From DATAWZ01 sp036266975 (GTDB taxonomy: Bacteria > Actinomycetota > Thermoleophilia > Solirubrobacterales > Solirubrobacteraceae): DNA of 22,591 nucleotides. Shown piece after piece: positions 15,707-22,591 of the stretch. The notes under the pieces are model-generated. The model did not search any database and was not told where the DNA came from. It saw only the letters and a program-made list of their open reading frames with translations. The stretch is taken from the NCBI GenBank assembly GCA_036266975.1, contig DATAWZ010000185.1:1-22591 (forward strand), in the 5' to 3' direction. Positions within the stretch are counted from its first letter, which is position 1. Every line of letters starts with the position of its first letter. Both the position numbers and the translations under genes were made by a program.

Positions 15707-16402
15707 TTAGAAGAGCAGCCGCTCGAGCCCCACGACGGGGAACTCGTCCAGCTCGCCGACGCGACGCACCGCGAGGAGCACGCCGGGCATGAACGACTCG
15801 CGCGCGATCGAGTCGTGGCGGATCGACAGCGTCTGGCCGACGTCACCGAGCAGGACCTCCTGATGGGCCACCAGGCCGGGCAGCCTGACCGAGTGGATCG
15901 GCGGCTCGGCGCCCCCGCTCGCCTCGGCCATCAGCCGGGCGGTGCGCGCGGCCGTCCCGCTGGGCGCGTCGAGCTTCTGGTCGTGGTGCAGCTCGATGAT
16001 CTCCGCGCTCGCCATGTGGCGGGCCGCCTCGGCGGCGAAGCGCATCATCAGCACCGCGCCGATCGCGAAGTTGGGCGCGACGAATGCGTTGGCCGGACGC
16101 CCGTCGCCGGCCGGGGCGCGCTCGCTGCGCGCGAGCTCGTCCAGGTCGAACCCGGTGGTGCCGATCACCACGTGGACGCCCGCCGCGAGCGCGTCACGCG
16201 CGTTGCCGAGCGCGGTGGAGGGGATCGTGAAGTCGACGAGCACGTCCGCCCCGCGGAGCACCGCGCTCAGGGCGGTGCCGAGCGTCGGGTCGGCGCGGCC
16301 GTGCAGCGCGGTGTCGGGCGCTCCCTCCACGGCGGCGCACACCGCCTGGCCCATGCGCCCGGCGGCACCCGCGACGGCGACGGCGATCATCCCCTCGGTC
16401 AC
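15707..16402 (-). CDS. dapB: 4-hydroxy-tetrahydrodipicolinate reductase
   Basis: DapB reduces the DapA product with NAD(P)H in the diaminopimelate/lysine pathway. The nucleotide-binding site is AGAAGRMGQA (11-20). VDFTIPS (56-62), GTTGF (81-85), APNFAIGAVLMM (109-120) and the catalytic segment ELHHDQKLDAPSGTA (137-151, His139/His140, Lys143) follow, then RESFMPGV (201-208). The protein is 231 residues, somewhat short compared with the usual 240-270, mainly in the loop before FVAPN, but every catalytic element is present. The GTG start overlaps the stop of the M16 gene by four bases (GTGA), indicating translational coupling. A later ATG at codon 5 is less likely. Confidence 0.96.
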   Translation of the reverse strand: MTEGMIAVAVAGAAGRMGQAVCAAVEGAPDTALHGRADPTLGTALSAVLRGADVLVDFTIPSTALGNARDALAAGVHVVIGTTGFDLDELARSERAPAGDGRPANAFVAPNFAIGAVLMMRFAAEAARHMASAEIIELHHDQKLDAPSGTAARTARLMAEASGGAEPPIHSVRLPGLVAHQEVLLGDVGQTLSIRHDSIARESFMPGVLLAVRRVGELDEFPVVGLERLLF

Positions 16403-17691
16403 GCGCCGCCCCCCACCGGCGCGAGCGCGGCTCGCAACAGCTCCTCGTCGGGTCCGATGCCCGCCACGGACAGCCGCGCCGGGTCCAGCAGCTCGCCGGC
16501 CAGCGCCAGGAGATCCTCGTGCCCGACGGCGTCGATCCGCTCGATGATCTCGTCGACCGAGAGGATCGGCAGGTCGGCGAGCACCGAGGTCCCCAGGCGG
16601 TTCATCCGCGCCTGGGTGGACTCGAGCGCGAGCGCCATCCGGCCCTTGAGGTTCTCGCGTGAGCGGTCGAGCTCGGCCACGCTCGCGGGGTCCTCGCGGA
16701 CGCGCTCGAGCTGGCCCGCGATGACGCCGAGCGCCTCGCCGAGGTTCTCCCCCCGGGTGCCGAGGTACAGCCCGATCTCGCCGGCGCGCGCGAAGTGGGA
16801 GGTGAACGAGTAGATCGCGTAGGCGAGCCCGCGCTCTTCGCGGACCTCCTGGAAGAGCCTTGAGGAGGAGGTGCCGCCGAGGATGTTGTCGAGCACGCGC
16901 AGCGCGAAGCGACGCTCGTCGTCGCGCGGGATGCCCGGCCCGCCCAGGCAGACGTGGTACTGCTCGGTGTCCTTGCGCACGAAGCGCACGCGCCGCTCCT
17001 CCTGCGGGATCCCGTTCCTGTCGCCACCGACCGGCGCGGCCGGGGCGCCCTCGACCGACGGTCCGTGGCGCTCGACGAGCGCGACCAGCTCCTCGTGGTC
17101 GATCGACCCCGCGGCGGCGACGACGACGCGCTCGGGCCGGTAGCGCGCGCCGTGGAAGGCGAGCAGCTCCTCGCGGGTGACCGCTCCGACGACCGCGGCG
17201 CGCCCGATGATCGGCCGCCCGAGCGGGTGCGCGCCGAAGATCGCCTCGCCCAGCACGTCGAAGACGAGCTCCTGGGGGTCGTCCTCGTACATCGCGATCT
17301 CCTCGAGCACGACCTCGCGCTCGGCGTCCAGGCCGCCGAACGTCGGGCGCCAGACCATGTCGCTCATCACGTCGAACGCGTGCTCGACGTGATGGTCGAG
17401 CACCCGGCTGAACAGCGAGGTCGTCTCCTTGTCGGTGCCCGCGTTGACCTCGGCGCCCATCGCGTCGAAGATCTGGTCGATCTCCACCGAGGCAAACCGA
17501 TCGGTGCCCCGGAAGAGCATGTGCTCGACCAGGTGGGAGAGCCCGGCCTGCTCGTCGCGCTCGGCCGCCGACCCGTTGGCGATCCAGTAGCCGAGCGCCA
17601 CCGAGCGCACGCCGGGCAGGCGCTCGCTGACCACCCGCACCCCTGAGGGCAGGGTGGTCACCAGCGGTGCGCCCGTCCCAGCGTCTGGCAA
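16399..17691 (-). CDS. M16-family zinc metallopeptidase (mitochondrial-processing-peptidase-like)
   Basis: This 430-residue inverzincin has two homologous halves. The active site is HLVEH (53-57) in GLSHLVEHMLFRG, with the distal zinc ligand at the glutamates of VVLEEIAMYEDDP (about 130-131). The C-terminal half has the substrate-site pattern ILGGTSSSRLFQEVREERGLAY typical of processing-peptidase-like bacterial M16B proteins. It sits directly after pnp and before dapB, an arrangement common in Gram-positive bacteria; its substrate is not known. TTG 17691 gives the longest protein and lies 18 bp after the pnp stop. GTG at 17661 (before TTLPSGVRVVSE) is a reasonable alternative. It is probably cytoplasmic because no signal peptide is present. 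Confidence 0.93.
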   Translation of the reverse strand: MPDAGTGAPLVTTLPSGVRVVSERLPGVRSVALGYWIANGSAAERDEQAGLSHLVEHMLFRGTDRFASVEIDQIFDAMGAEVNAGTDKETTSLFSRVLDHHVEHAFDVMSDMVWRPTFGGLDAEREVVLEEIAMYEDDPQELVFDVLGEAIFGAHPLGRPIIGRAAVVGAVTREELLAFHGARYRPERVVVAAAGSIDHEELVALVERHGPSVEGAPAAPVGGDRNGIPQEERRVRFVRKDTEQYHVCLGGPGIPRDDERRFALRVLDNILGGTSSSRLFQEVREERGLAYAIYSFTSHFARAGEIGLYLGTRGENLGEALGVIAGQLERVREDPASVAELDRSRENLKGRMALALESTQARMNRLGTSVLADLPILSVDEIIERIDAVGHEDLLALAGELLDPARLSVAGIGPDEELLRAALAPVGGGA

Positions 17692-17709
17692 GTGCGTGCC
17701 GGCTGCGCC

Positions 17710-19971
17710 CTAGTCGCGGTCGCGATGGCGCGGGCGGCCCGAGCCGCGTCCGCCGCCGCTGCCGTTGCGCTCACGACCGCCCCCGTCGCGCGGGCGGCGC
17801 GGACCGCCGCCGCCACCGCCACCGCCGGTCCCGACCGCCGCGAGCTCCTCGACCGTCTTGCCCGCGACATCGGGGTCGTCGGCCAGGCGCAGCCCGATCC
17901 GGCCGCGCTCGCGGTCGACCTCGACCACGCGCACCGAGATCTCGTCGCCCTTGTTGAGGACCTCCTCGACCGTCTCGACCCGCCGTCCGGGTGCGACGTT
18001 GGAGATGTGCAGCAGGCCGTCGGTGCCCTTGGAGAGCTCGACGAAGGCACCGAAGGTCGTCGTCTTGACGACCTTGCCGGAGAACTCGTCGCCGACCTCG
18101 ACCTCCTTCATCATCGTGCGGACGCGCTCGACCAGCGCGTCGCCGAGCTCGCCGTTGGCCGAGTAGATCAGCACCTGGCCGTCGTCGTTGACGTCGATCT
18201 GCGACTCGTACTCCTCGGAGAGACCGCGGATCGTCTCGCCGCCCTTGCCGATCAGCAGGCCGATCTGGCTCGGGTCGATCTGGATCGTCTGGATGCGCGG
18301 CGCGTGCTGGCTGAGCTCGGCGCGCGGCGCGTCGATGACCTCGGCCATCTTACGCAGGATGAACTCACGCGCGTCCTTGGCGCGGCTGAGTGCGTCCCGC
18401 AGGATGTCGAAGGTCACGCCGGTGATCTTGATGTCCATCTGCAGGGCGGTGATGCCCTTCTCGGTGCCGGCGACCTTGAAGTCCATGTCGCCGAGGTGAT
18501 CCTCGACGCCGGCGATGTCGGTCAGGACGACGTAGTCGTCGCCCTCCTTGATCAGCCCCATCGCGATGCCCGCGACCGGCCGCGGCAGCGGCACGCCGGC
18601 GTCCATCAGCGAGAGCGAGGACCCGCACACCGACGCCATCGAGGAAGACCCGTTGGACTCCAGGATGTCCGAGACGACCCGGATGGTGTACGGGAAGTCC
18701 TCGATCGACGGGATCATCGGGATCAGCGCCCGCTCGGCGAGCGCGCCGTGGCCGATGTCGCGGCGCTTGGTGCCGATCCGGCCTGACTCGCCGACCGAGA
18801 AGGGCGGGAAGTTGTAGTGGTGGATGTAGTACTTCTTGGTCTGCAGGCCGAGCGTGTCCAGCCGCTGCTCCTCCTTGAGCGTGCCGAGCGCCACGACGCT
18901 GAGCGCCTGGGTCTGGCCGCGGGTGAAGAGCGCCGAGCCGTGCGTGCGCGGCAGCAGCCCTGCTTCGATCGTGATCGGCCGGATCTCGTCCTCGCTGCGA
19001 CCGTCCGGGCGCTTCTTGCGCACGGCGATGCGCTCGCGCACGATGCCCTTCTCGAGCTTGGCCACGGCGAGCGCCGCGGCGGCGCGGCGGGCGCCGTACT
19101 CGGCGTCGGCGGGATCGCCGCTGTGGGCGTCGATCGCCTCCTGGCTGACCCGCTCGGTCTCCGACTGGCGCTCGAGCTTGTCCTCGACCGACGTCGCGGT
19201 GTCCAGGGCGGCGCCGTGCGAGGCACGGATGGCCTCCAGCAGCCCCGGGTCGACGGTCGGCGGCTCGATGACCGTCTTCTCCTTACCGGCCTTCTCGGCC
19301 AGCTCGCGCTGGGCGGCGCACAGCTTCTTGATCGCCTCGTGGGCGATGTCGAGCGCATCGAGGATCTCCGCCTCGGGGATCTCGCTCGCGCCGGCCTCGA
19401 CCATCAGGATGGCCTCCTCGCTGCCGGAGACGATCAGGTCCAGGTCGGACTCGCCCTGGAGGGACTGCTCGGGCGGGTTGACGACGAAGTTGCCGTCGAT
19501 CTTGCCGATGCGCACGGCGCCGACCGGGAAGGGCAGCGGCACGCCCGAGACCATCAGCGCCGCCGACGCGCCGTTCATGGCGAGCACGTCATAGGGGTTG
19601 ATGTGGTCGACCGACAGCGGGATCGCGACGATCTGCGTGTCGAAGCGCCAACCCTTGGGGAAGAGCGGCCGGATCGGCCGGTCGATCAAGCGAGCGGTCA
19701 GCGTCGCGCGCTCGCCCGCGCGACCCTCGCGCTTGAAGAAGGAGCCGGGGATCTTGCCCGCGGCGTACATGCGTTCCTCGACGTCAACGGTAAGCGGGAG
19801 GAAGTCGATCCCCTCGCGCTCGCCGCCGGCGTTGGCGGTGGCGAGGACCATGGTCTCGCCGGCGGAGACGACGACCGCCCCCGAGGCCTGCTTGGCGAGC
19901 TTTCCCGTTTCGAAGGAGATCTCGGTACCGGCGATCTCCACGGATACCCGCGTCACGGCGTCACTGCTCAT
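17710..19971 (-). CDS. pnp: Polyribonucleotide nucleotidyltransferase (PNPase)
   Basis: PNPase is a phosphorolytic 3'-5' exoribonuclease and RNA-tailing enzyme of mRNA decay. The protein has 753 residues. The first RNase PH domain opens VSVEIAGTEISFETGKLAKQASGAVVV. Then come the helical linker and the second RNase PH domain with GRSEDEIRPI, FTRGQTQAL and SNGSSSMASVCGSSLSLMDA. A KH domain (about 558-625, LLIGKGGETIRGLSEEY) and an S1 domain (about 626-705, TTFGAFVELSKGTDGLLHISN) follow. The tail (about 706-753) is an actinobacterial-type Gly/Arg-rich low-complexity stretch likely to bind RNA. ATG 19971 has GGAAGG about 8 bases upstream. It leads the pnp-M16-dapB run and is separated from rpsO by two redox genes. 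Confidence 0.98.
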   Translation of the reverse strand: MSSDAVTRVSVEIAGTEISFETGKLAKQASGAVVVSAGETMVLATANAGGEREGIDFLPLTVDVEERMYAAGKIPGSFFKREGRAGERATLTARLIDRPIRPLFPKGWRFDTQIVAIPLSVDHINPYDVLAMNGASAALMVSGVPLPFPVGAVRIGKIDGNFVVNPPEQSLQGESDLDLIVSGSEEAILMVEAGASEIPEAEILDALDIAHEAIKKLCAAQRELAEKAGKEKTVIEPPTVDPGLLEAIRASHGAALDTATSVEDKLERQSETERVSQEAIDAHSGDPADAEYGARRAAAALAVAKLEKGIVRERIAVRKKRPDGRSEDEIRPITIEAGLLPRTHGSALFTRGQTQALSVVALGTLKEEQRLDTLGLQTKKYYIHHYNFPPFSVGESGRIGTKRRDIGHGALAERALIPMIPSIEDFPYTIRVVSDILESNGSSSMASVCGSSLSLMDAGVPLPRPVAGIAMGLIKEGDDYVVLTDIAGVEDHLGDMDFKVAGTEKGITALQMDIKITGVTFDILRDALSRAKDAREFILRKMAEVIDAPRAELSQHAPRIQTIQIDPSQIGLLIGKGGETIRGLSEEYESQIDVNDDGQVLIYSANGELGDALVERVRTMMKEVEVGDEFSGKVVKTTTFGAFVELSKGTDGLLHISNVAPGRRVETVEEVLNKGDEISVRVVEVDRERGRIGLRLADDPDVAGKTVEELAAVGTGGGGGGGGPRRPRDGGGRERNGSGGGRGSGRPRHRDRD

Positions 19972-20048
19972 ATGTTCTGCCTTCCTGTCCGCCCGTCGGT
20001 CGGCGGAGCGATGCTGTATTCCGAAGTCTTCTCAGTCCGAACCGCACC

Positions 20049-20054
20049 ATCCTA
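20049..20054 (-). promoter_or_regulatory. pnp: Possible -10 box in the pnp leader
   Basis: The minus strand reads TAGGAT about 78 bases upstream of the pnp ATG, in the 114-bp gap after the DsbA-like gene. It matches the -10 pattern, but no good -35 box is seen. The leader would be about 70 bases, long enough for the autoregulation by PNPase known in other bacteria, though no specific structure was recognised. Confidence 0.3.
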
Positions 20055-20085
20055 CCGAACGGTGCCCCCGCGATCGCTGGCCTGA

Positions 20086-20619
20086 TCAGCCGATGGCGCG
20101 TCCCGCGGCCGCCCCCAGACGGGCGAGCAGCGCGGCGTCGGGCGGTCCCGAGATGACCTCCCCGCCGAGGATCAGCGTGGGCGTCGTGCTCACGCCGGCG
20201 ATCAGCCCCGCGCGCGTCTGCTCGCGCACGCGCGTGAGCGTCGCCGGTGCGCGGCGGTCGCGTTCGAAGCGGTCCAGGTCGAGCCCGAGCTCCTCGGCGT
20301 AGGCCCACAGGTGGGGGTCCTCCTGGCGGCCCTGGTCGGCGAACAGCCGGTCGTGCAGCTCCCAGAACGCACCCTGCTCGCCCGCCGCGCTGACCGCGCA
20401 GGCGAGCGCGACCACGCGCGGGCGCGCGCCCAGCGCGAAGTGGCGGAAGACCTCTCGTACCCCGACCTCCCGCAACCGCGCGTGCGCGAGCGCGCAGCGC
20501 GGGCAGGTGAACTCGCCGTAGACGATCAGCAGCGGCGCGCCGGCGGGACCACGGACGTGGTCGTCCTGCTGCAGCGGCGGGATCGAGGCCGAGCCCTCGG
20601 TGTCGTTGGCCGCATCCAT
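20086..20619 (-). CDS. DsbA-family thioredoxin-fold protein
   Basis: A 177-residue thiol-disulfide protein of the DsbA/FrnE-like class. DDHVRGPAGAPLLIVYGEFTCPRC leads to the CPRC redox motif (Cys39, Cys42). A helical insert with FWELHDRLFAD follows, and GVSTTPTLILGG contains the cis-proline loop (TTPT). There is no signal peptide or membrane segment, so it may act in the cytoplasm, unlike classical periplasmic DsbA. ATG 20619 has GGGAG 8 bases upstream; an earlier GTG at 20679 would add 20 residues without a ribosome site. It lies between the peroxiredoxin and pnp on the same strand, suggesting a small redox cluster inserted in the rpsO-pnp interval. Confidence 0.88.
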   Translation of the reverse strand: MDAANDTEGSASIPPLQQDDHVRGPAGAPLLIVYGEFTCPRCALAHARLREVGVREVFRHFALGARPRVVALACAVSAAGEQGAFWELHDRLFADQGRQEDPHLWAYAEELGLDLDRFERDRRAPATLTRVREQTRAGLIAGVSTTPTLILGGEVISGPPDAALLARLGAAAGRAIG

Positions 20620-20732
20620 CAGGATCGCTCCCGGCCCGCCAATGGTATCCACTCGCTTCGGGCGCTCGTGCACATCCACACCCCGCCCGACCTGGAGCGC
20701 AGCTGCGACTTCCGCGCGGCGGCGGTCGGCCG

Positions 20733-21200
20733 TCAGGCCTGGGCCGCGGCGACGCCCTGGAGGAGCACGTCGACGCCGGGCAGGTCAGCCGGCGAGGGGG
20801 TCTCGTGGCTCCAGCGCACGACCCCGTCGGGGCCCACGATCACCAGCGCCCGCTGCGAGAAGCCGCCGGGGTGCTTGACCCCGAACGCCTCGCAGACCGA
20901 GGCCTTGGGCTCGAAGTCCGAGAGCTGCGGGATGGCCACGCCGAGGTGATCACGAAACGCGGTTTGGCTGAAGCGCGCGTCGCAGGAGACCGCGTAGAGG
21001 TCGGTGCCGCCGGCCGCGAGCTCCTCGCGCACCTCTTCGTAGAGCTGCAGCTGGTCGGTGCAGACCGGGCTGAACGCGAAGGGGTAGAACACGAGCACGC
21101 TCGTGCGGCCCTTCTGCAGATCGGCGTTGGTGAAGGTGCCGCCGTCCTCGGTGGCGAGGCTGAAGTCCGGAACGCTCGACCCCGCGCCCAGGACGCTCAT
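20733..21200 (-). CDS. Peroxiredoxin (AhpE/BCP-like)
   Basis: A 155-residue thiol peroxidase that reduces hydroperoxides. The fold begins GSSVPDFSLATEDGGTFTNADL, and the active site is FYPFAFSPVCTDQ with peroxidatic Cys47 following the Pro-x-x-x-Ser-x-x-Cys spacing. Other cysteines are Cys73 and Cys103; either could resolve the sulfenic acid, but the layout does not settle 1-Cys versus 2-Cys chemistry. SQRALVIVGPDGVVRW supplies the conserved arginine (Arg117). The ATG overlaps the rpsO stop by four bases (ATGA), so it is translationally coupled to ribosomal protein S15. The neighbouring DsbA-like protein could be a reductant or partner (inference). Confidence 0.93.
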   Translation of the reverse strand: MSVLGAGSSVPDFSLATEDGGTFTNADLQKGRTSVLVFYPFAFSPVCTDQLQLYEEVREELAAGGTDLYAVSCDARFSQTAFRDHLGVAIPQLSDFEPKASVCEAFGVKHPGGFSQRALVIVGPDGVVRWSHETPSPADLPGVDVLLQGVAAAQA

Positions 21201-21466
21201 CGACGAAGCCCGAGCTCCTTGATGAGCTCGCGGTAGCCGTCCAGATCCTCGCGCTGCAAATAGTTGAGGAAGCGGCGGCGACGACCGACGAGCATCAGCA
21301 GCCCGCGACGACCGTGGAAGTCGTGCTTGTGCGTGCGCTGGTGCTGGGTGAGCTCGTTGATGCGCTCGGTGAGCAGCGCGACCTGCACGCGGGTGTTCCC
21401 GGTGTCGGTCTCATCGCGTCCGAACTTGGCGATGAGCTCGCGCTTGCGCTCGTTCGTCAGGGCCAT
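21197..21466 (-). CDS. rpsO: Ribosomal protein S15
   Basis: S15 binds 16S rRNA in the central domain of the small subunit. The 89-residue length and sequence are canonical: MALTNERKRELIAKFGRDE, then RVQVALLTERINELTQH, HKHDFHGRRGLLMLVGRRR and FLNYL...YRELIKELGLRR. It starts 25 bp after ribF on the same strand and overlaps the peroxiredoxin start by four bases. The upstream region lacks a strong Shine-Dalgarno site. The S15 repression pseudoknot known in other bacteria cannot be recognised in so short a spacer. Confidence 0.98.
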   Translation of the reverse strand: MALTNERKRELIAKFGRDETDTGNTRVQVALLTERINELTQHQRTHKHDFHGRRGLLMLVGRRRRFLNYLQREDLDGYRELIKELGLRR

Positions 21467-21491
21467 GGGCGGCCGAGAGGGTAGCAGGAAC

Positions 21492-22382
21492 TCAGCGCCG
21501 GGCCAGGTGCTGCTCGGCGACGTCGCGGGCGTCCTGCACGTCCTGGTTCATCTGCTCGACGAGCGCCTCGGCGCTGTCGAAGCGCCGCTCGCCGCGCAGG
21601 CGGCGCAGGAACTGCACGCGCAGCTCGTGGCCGTACAGGTCGCCGTTGAAGTCGAGCACATAGGTCTCGATCAGCTCGCCGCGGCCGGTCACGAATGTCG
21701 GGCGCACGCCGATGCTGGTGGCCGCGGGACGCCCATCGGCGAGCGACGCGTAGATGCCGTGGCCGGGGACGACCATCGACTGCGTCGGGACCTGGTTGGC
21801 GGTCGGGAAGCCGAGCGTGCGCCCGACCTCGTCGCCGCCGACGACCTCGCCGCGCAGCTCGAACGGCCGGCCCAGGAAGTGGGTGGCGAGCTCGACCTCG
21901 CCGGCCGCGACCAGCCCGCGGATGTGGCTGGATGAGACGATCTCACCGTCGACCTCCAGCAGCGGCGCGACGTGGGTGCTGAAGCGCGGGTCGGCCGCCA
22001 GCAGCGCGACGGTGCCCTGGGCGCGGTGGCCAAAGCGGAAGTTCTCGCCGACCGAAACCTGTGTGGCGCGCAGCGCGCCGACGAGCACGTCGTCGATGAA
22101 CGCCTTCGCGCTGTGCTCGGCGAAGGCCGCGTCGAAGGGGATGATCACGAGCTCCCGCACGCCCAGCTCCTCGAGCAGCTCGGCCTTCATCGGCACGCTG
22201 GTGAGCAGCCGCGGGACGTGCTCGGGCGCGACGACCGTCGTCGGATGAGGGTCGAAGGTGAGCACGGTGTCCGCCCCGGCGATCACGGCGCGATGGCCCA
22301 GGTGCACGCCGTCGAAGGTGCCCACGGCGAGCCGCCGAGGGCGCGGCTGCACCTCCGACAGGGGCGTGATGAGCATCGTCAC
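21492..22382 (-). CDS. ribF: Bifunctional riboflavin kinase / FAD synthetase
   Basis: RibF phosphorylates riboflavin to FMN and adenylates FMN to FAD. The N-terminal FAD-synthetase domain shows VGTFDGVHLGHRAVI (20-34), LTFDPHPTT and VGENFRFGHRAQG, then SSSHIRGLVAAGEVELA. The C-terminal flavokinase domain has GEVVGGDEVGRTLGFPTANQ and HGIYAS, plus a typical end with FLRRLRGERRFDS and LVEQMNQDV. It is 296 residues, slightly short but complete. The GTG at 22382 gives the longest product; ATG 22376, two codons on, is an equally good start, and neither has a clear ribosome site. It heads the ribF-rpsO-peroxiredoxin group, a common actinobacterial placement next to rpsO. Confidence 0.96.
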   Translation of the reverse strand: MTMLITPLSEVQPRPRRLAVGTFDGVHLGHRAVIAGADTVLTFDPHPTTVVAPEHVPRLLTSVPMKAELLEELGVRELVIIPFDAAFAEHSAKAFIDDVLVGALRATQVSVGENFRFGHRAQGTVALLAADPRFSTHVAPLLEVDGEIVSSSHIRGLVAAGEVELATHFLGRPFELRGEVVGGDEVGRTLGFPTANQVPTQSMVVPGHGIYASLADGRPAATSIGVRPTFVTGRGELIETYVLDFNGDLYGHELRVQFLRRLRGERRFDSAEALVEQMNQDVQDARDVAEQHLARR

Positions 22383-22442
22383 GGGGGAAAAGACTACGAG
22401 GGTGGCGCAGCCGGCCGGAGGCCGGCGAGCCGGGCCCCTCGC

Positions 22443-22591
22443 TTTTTAGACTAGTTGGGTTGGCCTTCGGCCGTACGCGGATCGGTGAAATGGGGGAGGA
22501 TCCGGGGACCGCTCGTTGACGTCGCGTTTTCCTTGGTGCTCGTGAGCCCGTGGCTAGTTTGACGCAGGGTCCTCCCCCGGTGTACCGGATT
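22443..22591. other. Unassigned lower-GC segment at the right edge
   Basis: This stretch is visibly less GC-rich than the rest. A minus-strand frame is open from the edge to a TAG at 22451-22453 (46 codons ending PRTAEGQPN), but only about 70% of its third positions are G or C, so it is not a convincing host gene end. A plus-strand frame could start at GTG 22550 (MASLTQGPPPVYRI) and run off the edge. GGGGGAGGA (22492-22500) and TCCTCCCCC (22570-22578) form a 9-bp inverted repeat, and ATCCGG/CCGGAT (22500-22505/22585-22590) form another. A structured RNA, a mobile-element end or plain intergenic DNA are all possible. Confidence 0.3.

Noticed and set aside
14684..16813. 709-codon plus-strand frame continuing from the collagen-like gene across dapB
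   Set aside because: Only the first 120 or so codons from 14816 look like protein; the rest is antisense to dapB and the M16 gene. The openness results from GC-rich antisense sequence, not a fusion.
17740..17830. CCGCC-type repeat resembling a DNA repeat element
   Set aside because: It encodes the Gly/Arg-rich tail of PNPase, common in actinobacterial homologues, so it is coding low complexity and not a separate element.
22410..22447. Hairpin (GCCGGCC-GGA-GGCCGGC) followed by a T run, resembling a terminator
   Set aside because: The T run lies 16 bases after the stem and no plus-strand gene ends here. On the minus strand, where ribF lies, the order is wrong for a terminator.
22440..22591. 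tRNA, tmRNA, RNase P, FMN-riboswitch or group II intron end at the right edge
   Set aside because: No T-loop GGTTCGAATCC, no tmRNA or RNase P core sequences, no FMN-element core and no intron domain V hairpin could be matched.

Overview
The window is a high-GC, GC3-biased, gene-dense stretch from an actinobacterium, most likely of class Thermoleophilia (Solirubrobacterales-like). The clues are the base composition, frequent GTG/TTG starts and weak Shine-Dalgarno sites. The conserved order ribF, rpsO, pnp, M16 peptidase, dapB, dapA, rnj, ftsK on one strand also fits, as does a surface protein whose N-terminus looks like those common in that class. The taxonomic call is inference; no rRNA is present.

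The minus-strand backbone reads from right to left. It runs ribF (riboflavin kinase/FAD synthetase), rpsO (S15), a peroxiredoxin, a DsbA-like protein, pnp (PNPase), an M16 zinc peptidase, dapB, and a small conserved-looking protein. After an accessory block come dapA, rnj (RNase J) and the N-terminal third of ftsK, which runs off the left edge. The backbone joins flavin supply, ribosome and RNA turnover (pnp, rnj), lysine/diaminopimelate synthesis (dapA, dapB) and chromosome translocation.

Two accessory blocks break this backbone. Between ftsK and rnj (about 0.7-6.5 kb) lie an OmpR-type two-component system on the plus strand, a stand-alone 673-codon gene on the minus strand whose N-terminus resembles contractile-injection-system (eCIS)-associated proteins, and a secreted repeat protein on the plus strand. 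Between dapA and dapB (about 9.3-15.7 kb) lie a secreted seven-bladed propeller with one cysteine loop per blade, a RecD2-like helicase, a frameshifted hypothetical gene, a UspA-like protein, a collagen-like surface protein (also frameshifted) and the small protein after dapB. The two secreted proteins appear to share one C-terminal domain.

The right edge (22.44-22.59 kb) is lower in GC and was not identified. No tRNA, rRNA, CRISPR array or complete insertion sequence was seen. The least described items are the eCIS-cargo-like gene, the Cys-loop propeller with its Gly/Ser/Asn/Asp insert, and the cluster of frame disruptions between 13.4 and 15.3 kb.
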